From: Coturnix japonica | Taxonomy: Eukaryota; Chordata; Aves; Galliformes; Phasianidae | Direction of reading: 5' to 3' | DNA length: 64,000 nt | Assembly: GCF_001577835.2 (NCBI RefSeq) | Contig: NC_029529.1 | Coordinates: 10,861,380-10,925,379, forward strand | Part shown: one piece after another, positions 36,151-49,497 of the stretch | How the letters are laid out: every line of letters starts with the position of its first letter | Position numbering within the stretch: the first letter of the stretch is position 1 | Notes under the pieces: model-generated | Told to the model about the DNA's origin: nothing | The model's input: only the letters and a program-made list of their open reading frames with translations | Database searches by the model: none | Program-made: the position numbers and the translations under genes

Positions 36151-39100
36151 TAGTAGTAGCATGGATTTGCAGGATGTGTTTAAATGTTTCATTCTGATTA
36201 GTCTGCTCTGTTGTGTTTTGCTTTGTGCTGTGCTGCAGCACCTTTCACACCAGGCAGTTTGTGCCAGGCACACTGATGAGCTGTTGAGAGCTGCAGGAAT
36301 GGACCCATCCTCTGCTACCCTGCAAATCTGTGCCTTATTCCATTGAACCGTTGGCAAACTTTGATGTGCATCTATTAATCTGTTCTTCCCTCCAGTTCTC
36401 ATGGATCTACTGGACAGATTACACCTGGGTGTCTTTCCCTTAAGAACTCACGCTGGATTTTATTGCCTTTCATTTATTCCATTTAATGTGTCAGAGACAC
36501 TCTTCACCTCTGTGACTTTTTCCTCTTTAAAAGCCTTTCTGGGTGATGCTTCTGGTGCGTTTTGGGAGTGCCAGGTTGTGTATCATTTCTTTTAATAACT
36601 CAATATCTCCATTCACAAGCTGACACTGGAGGTGCCTCATACCCACCAGGAGCTGACTCAGCTGTGCAGGCAGTGCAGCCACATTCCTGCTTTGTTCCCT
36701 GGTGGGGTTATGAGCTGTTCAATGAGAGCTCTGCCTTCTCTCAGAGCTCCTCTACAAACTTTAAACACCGATGTCTTCAGTGCGGGGCACTGCAAAAAGA
36801 CTGAGAGCTTTACACCTTGCTCTGCTTCCCCCTCTCCTAGCAGGAAGGCAGGAGCTGGTTGGTTTTCCAGCATTAGTTTTTAAGTCAGTTTGGGATTTCT
36901 TGGTTTCAACTTCTTGCTGTGGGCACCCAAATCTATTTGGAATGCCACAGGCTTGTAGCTGAACCAGGTGTGGGTGTCTCATGCTAGAAAACACCTCTAA
37001 GAAAGGAAGAGGAAAGCAGTCACGTTGGTGCATGTTTCAGTTGCTTCCAGTAGTCTCTAGAGGTTATATGTATATAACACACAGAGGCTGCTGGTGCCTC
37101 TGTGATGGAACATGTGTAGTGATGAGTTAAGACAGCTCAGTAACGAGGACGGTGCCTCGTAATGGAGGTGGGTTTGGAATTCCCTCTCCCAGCCTTTGCA
37201 CTGTGTTTGATTTCTGGCTCTTTGAGTCACTTGCATCTTGTGTGCAGCTGTTTGTTCTAATTCTGGGATGGCAGCGGGCCTGCATGCGGATGAGCTGTCT
37301 GGGGTTCCTGGTGCTGGGAGGAGCAGCTGTGCTGTGCTCAGTGTTCACGTGGTGCTGCTTTTCCTTCTGGCACCTCCTGCTGCTGAACGTGCCTCTGCTG
37401 GGACCCTCCGCTTTCAGCTCCTGCAGTGCTGCTGTCACAAAGCAGATTTTCTCTTCTGCGTCTCAACAAGAGGAGCTTTAACAGCAGGACCCTCCTAGCG
37501 ATTCTTGCTCACCATCCCCCAGAGGAATGGCTCTGTCTGGGGCAGGAGGAAGCTGCACATTCCTCAGTGTGCTCTGGGGACACTTTGTATGGGAACAGCT
37601 TGCATGAAATCATTGCTCCAGTGATTGTATCCAGAGCTGTAGGGTAAAAGAACAGCACTGAGAGCCACTCGTGGTTGCCAGATTAGCGTGAATGTGAGTG
37701 AGCAGAGCACGGGGGATACACGTGTAGCTGGATTTCTCTGACAGTAAGTGTTCTGATTTCAGATATAACTGCTGTTTGTTCCACAATGCTTTTGTCTCAT
37801 TGCCGAGTATCCTTTGGGGGTCTGTCTCACACTGTGATCCTCCCTGGCAGAACTGCTGTGATTCCAAGAGTTTGGCTTTTGGACTTCAGTCCCTTGGTGA
37901 GCAAACTGCAGTCTGGGCCCAGCAAAAGCAAAGTGCAGAGCCAGGGACAAGGTGCCAGTGCATTTCCTTCAGTGATGTCTGCACTGTGTAGGTGCTGAGT
38001 GGCACAGGGTGAGCCTGGAGGAGGGAACTGACCCATTCTTCAGTGAGGTTAGGTAGGAAGGCAGGAGTCTGGCATCTTTTCAAGTCCAGTTTCATTGTAT
38101 TAAGTAAAAGGAGTGTGATAACAGGGGTATGCCAGTGCACTCCTTGTTGGAATATCTGTGTGCGATTCCACTTAATATTTGTTTAACTTGAGTCTTAGTT
38201 TATCTTGGTTTTATTCTGCTGGGGAACTGAGTGTTTTTGCTTCTGGTTGATAGTGTTTCTATTTGGGGTTTTGATGAGCTTCTCTGGATGGCAGCGGAAA
38301 TCCAAACAAGAATTTGTGGAAGTGACATTGTGAGGCTGTTCAGTGCTCAGATCCAGCTGATGCTTGCAGGATGCACAGAGCAGAAGTGTTGTTAGGGCAT
38401 GTCCAACAGCCCTAAAAGAGGGAAGCCTCATTCCATTGCTTTGCCAGGCTATGGAAGGCATGGAATTGCTTGAGGGATTTTCTAGAGCCCTTACATAGTT
38501 TCTCACTGAATTCTAGTGAGCGTCAAGCTTTGTCTTGCATTTGAACAACCTCTTAGATGGTGAGTGCTGATTCAGGGCAGTGAACTATATTTCCCTACAA
38601 GCAGAACATTATGTAGAGTTTCTCACCTTATTTCTTATGTGCAAGGGCTCTAGAAAGGAAGGAGAATTTCCTGCTTTGGAGAAAAGTCTGAGCTGAGGTT
38701 TCTTTGCTGTGAATCATCTCTTTCAAGGCAAGAATGTGTCCCTTAAGCTGCTGGCTCAGCTAAGCTCTGTGCAGCAGTGCACAGACTGGGTGCCAAATAC
38801 GATGGGTCAGTTTACAGCAGGTTCATCTGCAGCCACTCCATCCACATAAAGCCAAACTGCTTTCTTACATCTGGGGCTTTCTTGTAGCCCTGAATTTATT
38901 TCAGTAAAGCGAGGCAGAAAGCTGTGGCTGCTCAAAGCCTTTATATTTCCATGTCAGCTTCTTGAAATTCATTTGTAAAGATCTGCAGTTTTTAGATAGA
39001 GAATGGACTTGAAACTGGCTTTTTTCCTTTGTGTTTCTGATCTTTTGTTTCTGTTCTTTTGTCAGCAACCAAGCTGACTCTTAAAGTGATGCATAAGACG

Positions 39101-41103
39101 GAGCTTCCCTTGGCACAGTCACATCCTGTCAGCTCTGACATCAGAACTTGGCCAGCAAATGCAGATGAGATGTTATTTTCTCTGAAGTGTTTTGCTGCTC
39201 TAATTGTGCTGCTGTGATCTCAAGTTCTCCCTAATGGGGACAGGAAAGGCTTCGAATTCAGTTCTGGTAGCAGCTCTGATGGCTGTACTGCAGATGTACA
39301 TTGATATACATGATGTGAATTAATGTCTGCCTTATATAACCATCAGGTGTTTGATTATAACCTCACTTTTCTGTGTGTCAGGGAAGCACGAGGCTGCTCT
39401 CAGGGCTGTAAGCTTTTGGATATGAGGGCAAATTGCTTGGATGCTTCAGTCTCATCTGCTCCATATTCAGCTATTGTACTCTTTCCAACAGCATCACGTG
39501 CAGTTCCAGCCTCCTATCTGTTTTCCACATTAACCATCCTCTCCCAGCATGGTGGCGTTGGGCTTTTGGGAAGATCTTTAGCAAGCTTTGGGAGACTGAA
39601 GTGGAGTTTAGTCTGTCCTGGTTGAAGAAGCCAGGTATAGTTCCTTATGGAGTAGCTTCCTCAGGCTGGGCACGTGCATGCTTGTCTCCTTCAATGCTCG
39701 CTTGGTCTGTTTCTGACCAAACAAGGTTATCAAGGAGCTGGTACTGAAGGTGTCTGACTCCAGCTGTATCCAAAAACTGGCACAGCAGGTGTGTGGGAGG
39801 ACCACTGCTTTGGTGCCCAGCAGATTTTGTATGGTATTAACATCCTGTGCTGGTAACCAGCCCTGTCCTGCATGTACAGGAGTGTTCCTGTGTCCAGTGT
39901 AGGTAGGCTGTTGGTTTTGGCACAGCTTGTTACTTCCTCAGAAACCATTTTCTGGGCACATCCTGCTTATTAGTTGTCTCTTTGTGTGACCTGGCCTGTG
40001 TATTTTTCCCCTGTTGGCAGTAGTTCATGAATATTTCAATTCTTAATTGTTAAGCAGGTGTCTTCTTTCCTGCAGGTACCCACTGCAGCCTTTCCCAGCT
40101 TCTTGAGGGCTGAGTGCAAGCCAAACCAAGCATCGCATGTCACCACAGTGCCCAGCCTGCAGCCCAGAGAGGCAGCGATTGCAGCCTATTGGTGCTTCAG
40201 CAAGCAAGTGAGGCAAAGAAAAATAATTACCAAACACTGTCACAGCCAATAATCAGCTTATGCGTGAGGATTTGGAGTTCCTCTATCATTAGCCTAAGTG
40301 GTGTCACTCCGTGTCACTGCCACTTGAGCGTGGTTTATCTTGTAACTTTCTCTTCACTTCTCCCTGCAAATCTGGGGAGGGCGGAAAAATGTTCAATCAA
40401 GTGCTGCTGCAAACTGCAGTTGCCTTCTGTGCTCCTTGATTTGATAGAGATGGACCTAGCAGATAACACACGGTGCTTGGCTGTCTCTTGGAGAATATAA
40501 CGATTGCTAAATGTGAACTAATCCTCACAGGGATGTTTGGAGTGATTATGAAAGCAGCTCAGTAAGGATGCAGCCATGGTCCTGTGAAATAGCTGCAGTT
40601 TTTCCTGGGTACTTCAGAGAGGAGCAGGTGAGCCAAGAAAGTTGGCAGAGTGGAGCTGGGGCTCGACCTGCTTTGGCTGGTGGAACAGCAGAGGAAGGTG
40701 TTTCTGAATCCTTAGGAGAACCATTGGTGCATGGTTCTGTGTGCTGTCAAAGCAGATCAAATTCAGATCATTGCTGTGCATTCCTTTAATGTGTTTTTGC
40801 TGGTCACTGAGTGTTGTGATGGGATTTTTACAATGAAGCTGCTCAAACATATACAGCCCACTGTGTTTGAATCTGCTCATCTCAAGTCTCTGTATTTAAA
40901 AGCAAAGTTGCTGGAGAGCTGAGCATCCCCTTCAGCTCAGGGAGTACCTGAGTGCTGCAGTTTGCAGCTTGGTGCCATCTGCAGACTCACTGAGGGTGCA
41001 TTCAGTTGGAAGAACAACTCCCTGCACACCGAGAGCTGCCCTGGCACAGATACTTGGCTGCGTTGCATCATCCCTGCTGTGCTTTCTTGTCTTGCAGGTG
41101 TGA

Positions 41104-44102
41104 ATGACAGAGGAGGTGCCTCCCACTGCACTCACTGACGTGAACCTGCGTCTGCTGTGCCACGATGACATAGATGCAGTGAAGCAGCTCTGCGGCGACT
41201 GGTTCCCAATAGAGTATGTTGTGGGTACAGGTGGTGGGAGCCCAGGGCCAAGCATTGCTTTGAGCACCAGCTCAGTTCCCCATGTGGTAAATGCCCGTGG
41301 CTGGAGGCTGCTCGTGTGATATTATTTTGATGCATATTGGTACAAAATATTGTCTTTTTTCTTCTTTCCAGGTACCCTGACTCATGGTACCGAGATATCA
41401 CTTCCAACAAGAAATTCTTTTCCCTCGCAGCCACATACAGAGGCTCCATTGTGGGAATGATAGTGGCAGAGATCAAGAGCAGAACAAAGGTGCATAAAGA
41501 GGTAGGAAACTTGTGTTTCAGAACACAACAGAAAGTCCCTTCCTGCTGGGGTTGGACAGCTGTGCTCTGATAGAAGACTTGCTGCCTGATGTGCTGTGAA
41601 GAGGAATCAGCTAATGCTGCTGTGGTCTAAAAACCACATTGGCATAAATGCTTAAAGGCCATCAGCATTGTGATGGCATGGGACAGTCAGTAACACCTGC
41701 AGGAGCCAAGAGCACTGAGTGGCACTGGGCTCTTCACTCTAGCTGGCTTCACCCCAGAGCCAGTCTAAGTCAAACTGCATCTTCAGCAGCAAACAAAAGG
41801 TTCTTGTTCTAACCACACTGAAAGCCAGGGCTTACCCAGATACTCTCCCAGACAGCTGGGCCTGTAGAGCACGTTTCTTGTCCTCTTCAGCAGTACATGA
41901 AACCCTGAGCAGGCAGTAAAGCCTGTTGCTGCTGAACTCCTGGATCCAGACTCTGATGTGTAACTGCAGCCTTGGCTGTGTGAATCCTTGTTGGTCCTGA
42001 GTGCAGATACATTGTGTCCTTAGGCCTGCAAATAATGTATATAGTAAAGAAACATTGTGATTTGTGTTCTGTGTCTGTAAAGGCCAAGTGAAAGGAGGAA
42101 TTTCTTGCTTTGTTTTCATGTGTTCTGGTGCAGGATTCCTGCTTTCTCCTCTGCCTTTCCATGTACCTCACTAAATAACTTGTTCTATCTCTTCTAGGAT
42201 GGAGACATCCTAGCTTCCAATTTTCCTTTGGACACTCAAGTTGCTTACATACTCAGTCTTGGAGTGGTGAAGGAGTTCAGGAAACACGGGATTGGTAAGT
42301 TGCTGCTGATGAGGATTCTGTTGCTGTCTTGCTACGTGTGGGTGCTGGGCCTGGATGATAAACCTGCACCACTTCACTTTCCTTTCAAGAAAGCCTTCTG
42401 TGATTTATCCCAGCACTTGAAGTGGTGCTCTCACATCCCCTTTGTGTTGCTCGTGGGGCTTCAAACTTACAACTTAAACCAATAGAAGAAATGTTTAGAG
42501 AAAGCTGAAGGAACTCAGACCTGATCTAACCTGTCACATCCACGTAAGCTCTGAGTCCCTGCTACAACACACAGCAGTTTTGCAGGCATTTGGAAATCTC
42601 GCAGTCAGAAGGGCTCGTCTCCATTCAGAGCAGGATGTGGTTTGCCATCAGTAAGTGCCATTCTGGTGCAATTTGAAGCATGATCTGTATCTTTGATCTG
42701 CCAAAGGAAGGAGGTCAGGTTTGGCAGCATGACTCACTGTTGCACATCTGGAGTCTCTATAGTGGATACAGCTAAGGACTGTATCTCCCTTCTTCTCTCC
42801 TTTAGAAAGGTGGAAATTGATATTGATGCATGAAGGCCTCAGTGGGAGGGCTGTATTTAAATCTTGAAGTGCTACTTTAGATAGATTATCTGTACAAAGA
42901 AGAAAATGCTTACGCAGAACAGTGCTCGGATAAGTTAGTAATTAATTAGCTAGTGCCATTAAAACCCTTTAGTGCTGCTGTATTGAATGTTCTCATGTTG
43001 CTTTGGGGAGTGAGTGAGATCTGAGCTCTTAGTGTGTGCAGCAGTTGCTGTTTAGCTGCTGGGTGCCAGAGATCTCAGCCAGGAGCCCTGCAGGGCTGTG
43101 CTGGCCCTGAGGGATGCAGCTGCACTGCCTGATTCTGCTCTTCTCTCCTTCAACAGGTTCACTCCTGCTTGAAAGTTTAAAAGACCATATATCAACGACT
43201 GCCCAAGATCACTGCAAAGCCATTTACCTGCACGTCCTCACCACTAACAACACAGCAATAAACTTCTATGAAAACAGAGACTTTAAACAGCACCACTACC
43301 TTCCCTATTACTATTCCATAAGAGGGGTCCTCAAAGATGGCTTTACCTACGTTCTGTACATCAATGGTGGACACCCACCCTGGACAATCTTATATCCTTT
43401 AAGTTCAGCCTGGTGTCCAGCGAGCCGTGCTAAGCAGACACCACACCATGTTGGGGGCTAAATATAGCAATCCAGCCAAGTGTGACCTGGCTGTGTCTGG
43501 GGAATGATGTGAGCTTAATTGGACAGGTTTCTCTGCAGCCAGAACGAAGGCAGCGTTAGACAGGTTCTGCACTGAGCCACTTGTACGCAGGCTTCCCCAG
43601 CTCTTCTGGGAACAGTGAAGGATGGGAAATGAAATTTGAAGCTGGAGCCAGTTTCTGTGAATGCTCTTGTTAAGCCAGCATACCAGGCATGCTTTGCCTT
43701 GCGTGGTGCAGGATTTGGCTGGCGCTGTGGCAGAAAAGCCCCTGCTTTGACTGGGCCCTGGCCTTGCCTGGGTCTCAGTAGGCTGCTCTCAAATTGGATT
43801 TGGGAATTTATATCAGGTCTTTGGGTCCTGGTGAAGAGCAGCCCTCACTGTGTCAAGGTTTCTGTAGCAGGTAGCAGTCCATTGAGAATTCCAAGTTATT
43901 TCTGAAGTTAGAATATAAACGTCAATGTCCTTAACAGATGGCCACTGACTACCTGCAGCACATCGGATCAACGCTAGCCAGCCTGAGCCCGTGTTCCATT
44001 CCCCAGAGGATATACAGACAAGCCCAGAGCCTTCTCTGCAGCCTTCTGCCATGGTCTGGCATTTCTGCCAAGAGTGGCATCGAGTACAGCCGGACGATGT
44101 GA
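41104..44102 (+). CDS. NAA60: NAA60 (NatF), N-alpha-acetyltransferase 60
   Basis: Five coding exons: 41104-41213 (exon begins 41098), 41372-41501, 42198-42294, 43157-43391, 43946-44102 (TGA). They give 242 residues, exactly the human length. NatF acetylates N-termini of transmembrane proteins facing the cytosol at the Golgi. The GNAT fold is clear: the acetyl-CoA loop RKHGIG (108-113), catalytic Y97 and H138, and the autoacetylation lysine K79 all fall at the human positions. The C-terminal amphipathic segment (about 192-242, including SLSPCSIPQRIYRQAQSLL) mediates membrane attachment. The last intron starts with ATATCCTTT and ends in AC after a TCCTTAAC branch site, so it is a U12-type AT-AC intron. 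This choice alone restores DYLQHIGSTLASL in frame. Confidence 0.96.
43392..43945 (+). other. U12-type AT-AC intron in NAA60
   Basis: The 5' end is ATATCCTTT (43392-43400), identical to the minor-spliceosome consensus. The branch site GTCCTTAAC (43927-43935) puts the branch adenosine 11-12 bases before the terminal AC at 43945, and there is no polypyrimidine tract. No GT-AG pair nearby keeps the NAA60 frame. Confidence 0.85.
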
Positions 44103-46943
44103 CTCCATCAGCAGACGGACACAGCACAAAGGTACGTGCCCGAGGGTGGGCTCCCTTCTGACCCACACCGTGACTGTGTGCCTGGCCCTGCCAACCTCCT
44201 GGTTTCATGTGAAGGGAGTTTGAACTCTGCTCTTGTTTATGTGGCTCGGACCTTTACAGCAGGTTAAAATTGTCCCTGCTGCCTCTGGCCTTTTTCCCAG
44301 CTGTTAGACCAGCTTTGATGGATGGAGTAACTGAACCTTCACTTTACTGATGCAGTGTCCAAGCTCAGGAGCTGGTAGCCAATGTGCACAGATCTGACTG
44401 TGTCTATGGAACAGCAGAACTCCAGTGCACTTTGAGACCCATTAACAACTGTTTTCTCCAAGACACCTTCCCTCTTTGTCTTTCCTTAGGGATTGTTCTT
44501 CCTTTCATCTCCTAAACCATCTGGCTCTGCACTGATTCCAGTGATGATGGCTCTTGGTCAGTGACCCACCCCTTGGACAGGACTCCTTATCCCACAGATT
44601 GACCAAGATCTTGCAGACTTCACCCTGGACGGGCTGCAGCCCCGACTCACCCTGTGGGCTGGAGCCCGTGAGCTCTCCTGGGATTCCAGGCTGCCAGGGG
44701 GCACCAGGCTGAGGGCTTCCATGTCACCGGTCTGTGAGCATGTCACACTGTCCCTGCCACTTCTCTCACCTCTGGATGGTTTTCTTGTATGTGATGTGGA
44801 GGGGTTCTGTGGTTCTGTTGCTGCTGAAAGCAGTGAGTGAGATGCACTGACTGTGAGTGAGCATTGAGCACCCTGAGAATAGAGGGGGGCTGGATGGCTG
44901 CGTCCTGCCCTGCTGGGGAATCCAGGCAGGGCATCTGCCCCAGGTAAGATCCCAGCCCTCCTGAGGGGGGGGGGGGGTGTAAAAAGTACCTAATCCAGGA
45001 TGCACCAAGTAGAAGGCAGGGGATGAAATTGCTATTTCATAGTGAAATATATATTATACTGTATAGACCTTTCTGCCTCTTTCCAAGCTGGAACAGAGCA
45101 GGGGAGGGCCTGGGGCTATGGGACCACTGTGGTAGGCAGAGCCCTTCCCCTCCCCAGCATGCATCCTCCCTTGGCACTGGGGCTGCACACTCGCAGGATC
45201 TTTAGGGGAGAGCACTGCACACAGATCACTACAGCTCTTGGTTGTAGAGAAGCCCCCCCAGCTGCTTGCTTGCATGCTCCAGGCTGCCGTGTGTGGGCAT
45301 TGCCATGGGGCTGAGCTGTCAGCCGCCCTCCCTGCAGCACTGGGCCAGGCTGGGGGGCTCCTCAGCACCGAGCTGCCCCACTGCAGGGAGAGCCCTGAGG
45401 CTCCTGTGTGCTGGACCTGCTCCCAATCCCTGGGAAGGAGCACTTGGCTTCTGGGCTGGGAGTCTGCAGCTGCAGCAGTGCTGGAGGTGGGGAAGCTCCG
45501 CTCCCCTCTGCGTAACCCTGCATCCCCTGCCCTGGTGAAGGCTTCCCACACTCTACGCTGTGCTGCTCCTCCCACTCTCTCATACCCATCTTTAAAGTGG
45601 GGCTTAAGTGCAGGGCGGTGTAAGCTGTGCAGGGACAGCTCTGGTGGCAGCTGAGGGCACAGAGTGGGGATGAGCCACAGTCTGGGTTGGGTTTAGGCCT
45701 AGAAGGAGCAAACACGGTAGGAGCTTGCAGCCCTGATACTGTACGAAGTGATTTCAGTGTTTGAAAGCCCTAAGATGAGCATTAAACAATAAAAGGGTGT
45801 GGAGGAGAGCTCCCTGTGTGCTGCTGTGCTGCTTCATGTCAACAGAGGCCGGGATGGCCCAGCGCTGCCTCGGCTGGAGCATGTCCCAGCTCTGAGCTGC
45901 CCTGACTGCAGCGTTGCAGGCTGGTTGATGGGCTGGTGGATACTTTATTTGGGGAAGCAGAGGCTGTTTGAGGGGCTGTTCTGCAATGAGAGCAGGGCTG
46001 GCTCCATGATGCTTTTCTTTGGCACTTACATCCTCTGGGCCAGAACGAATCTCCTTATTCCTGGTGCTGACATCCCCCCCCACACCCCAACTCCTCAGCT
46101 GCCTTTAGACACATCCCTGGGTGCCCGCACTGCTCTGTGTGCTGCCCCCATCACCCCATCCCCTACAGTGTCACCCCCACCTCACAGCCCGTTATTTATT
46201 GAGGAGCACCGCGCTGCTGCCGTCAGCCTCACTCTAAATGTCTTCAATTAAACCCAACCTCTCTTGTGAGTCGTTTGTTCATCACCCTGCGCAGGCAGCT
46301 GCCTCCACTCACTGCTCAGGACCTTCCCCTGCTCTGCCATAAGTGCAGGCTGTGGGGTGCTGCCTGCTGGGCACCTCTGGGGCCCTTGTATAGGGCAGGA
46401 CGGACACAGGCAGCAAACAGGGAAAGCAACAGCACTGTGTGAGCCCAGAGCCTGGATGGGGACAGTGGTGGTGGAGGCAGCTCTGCTCTCACCGGGGCTG
46501 AGCTCAGTCAGGATGGGGCCCAGCTCAGCACCAGGATGGGGATGGGAAGGGGAAGCAGAGCTGCCATGGGGCAGTTGGGAGCTGGAGGGTTTAGCACATG
46601 GATCCAGCAGCCTGCAGGGCTGTGCTGCCGCTGTGGGCTCAGGGCAGCTGGGCCAGGCACTGACTGCCCACAGTCTGTTACAGAGCAGTGAATGCACACA
46701 GCTCTGTGGTGCCTGGAGCAGAACTGCTGCATCAACCAAGAACCGATTTGGGGAAACCCAACAGCAAAAGCTTCAGAAGTTTGCAGAGGTGCAGCACCCA
46801 AATCCTGCAGCACCCTCTGCCCTTACAGCTGCCCTGGTGCTGGGCCCCTGTGGGGGCAGCAGCTCTGCAGCCTTCTGGAACCCCCCGGTGCTGTGCGCTG
46901 GCAGTCAAGAAAGATCCCGACTGCAAAGCGTTCAGCAAAGCCA
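44103..46943 (+). other. NAA60 3' UTR and NAA60/NUDT16L1 convergent interval
   Basis: An AATAAA at 45788-45793 and an ATTAAA near 46247 are candidate ends for NAA60, giving a 3' UTR of about 1.7 or 2.2 kb. A run of 13 G lies near 44966-44978. A 278-codon open frame (46357-47193) shows no recognisable domain. I see no conserved exon in this interval. Confidence 0.5.
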
Positions 46944-46949
46944 TTTATT
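46944..46949 (-). terminator. Probable NUDT16L1 poly(A) signal AATAAA
   Basis: AATAAA on the minus strand 528 bases after the NUDT16L1 stop. ATTAAA copies closer to the stop (for example near 47333) are alternatives. Confidence 0.5.
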
Positions 46950-47476
46950 CCACTTTCCTGCTCCCACAGATCTCCAGATAGAAACCCACACGAGTTCGTC
47001 CCCGTGCCCCACAGGGAATTCAGTGCAAGTCATTCCAATGGGAGCCCAGCCTCACTGCTGCCAGCAGAGCAGAGCAGACACAACTGCAAAGGTGCTTTGC
47101 CAGCAGCCTTATTGCTCAGCTGTGCCCACTGCACAACACAGCTGCGTCCGAGTCAACGCGGGGCATCCCAAAACAACAGGTTTTGTTCCTTAAAAATGAA
47201 ACCGGGACCCGAGAGCAGCAGTGTGTGTGTCCCTGAACTCAAAGCGTAATTCTAAGGCTTCAGCACCTTCACATAAGCACATGAACTCTCTGCAGGGGGC
47301 TGTGCAGATTGATCTGGGAAGCTCGCTAGAGTTTAATGGCCATAAAAATACATAGCTTTCCCCTGCTTCAGACAATTCCAAACCCTCCTGGCTACGCAGC
47401 CAGCAACTGGTCGGGAAGTTAAAAGAAAGTCTCTATTTTCCTCCCCCACTTTTAATCGATTACAAACACGGCAGCA

Positions 47477-49300
<1,824 letters not shown>

Positions 49301-49334
49301 GTCCCGCAGCCGTTCCCGGTCGGTGTCTCAGCGC

Positions 49335-49340
49335 TTTATT
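49335..49340 (-). terminator. MGRN1 poly(A) signal AATAAA
   Basis: Canonical signal on the minus strand, 158 bases after the stop codon of the distal MGRN1 terminal exon (49613-49498). It supports that exon as a genuine gene end. Confidence 0.7.
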
Positions 49341-49497
49341 CGCACCCACCCGTTATTTACACCGCACACCGGAGTCACGCGCCGCCGCCGCCCGGTCCCC
49401 GCGGCCCGACGCCACCGGGGACACACGTGGGGCCCCGTCCCGCCCCGTCCCGGCCTCAATCCCGGGATCTCGCGGTCCCGGTTCCGCTCGGTGCCGC

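Larger units (their letters stand above)
35249..41097 (+). other. NAA60 first intron
   Basis: A 5.85 kb stretch with three CR1 fragments at its start (listed separately) and then AT-richer unique sequence from about 36200 to 41097. I could not support any coding exon in it. Additional untranslated or alternative exons are possible. Confidence 0.5.

Noticed and set aside
43931-43945. CAG acceptor at 43937 for NAA60 exon 6
   Set aside because: Using it shifts the frame and destroys the conserved DYLQHIG sequence. The AC acceptor at 43945 fits the U12 pattern and the family.
46357-47193. 278-codon open frame on the plus strand
   Set aside because: No signal peptide, domain or splice context was recognised, and the composition matches GC-rich avian intergenic DNA. 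Probably chance, though transcript data could be checked.
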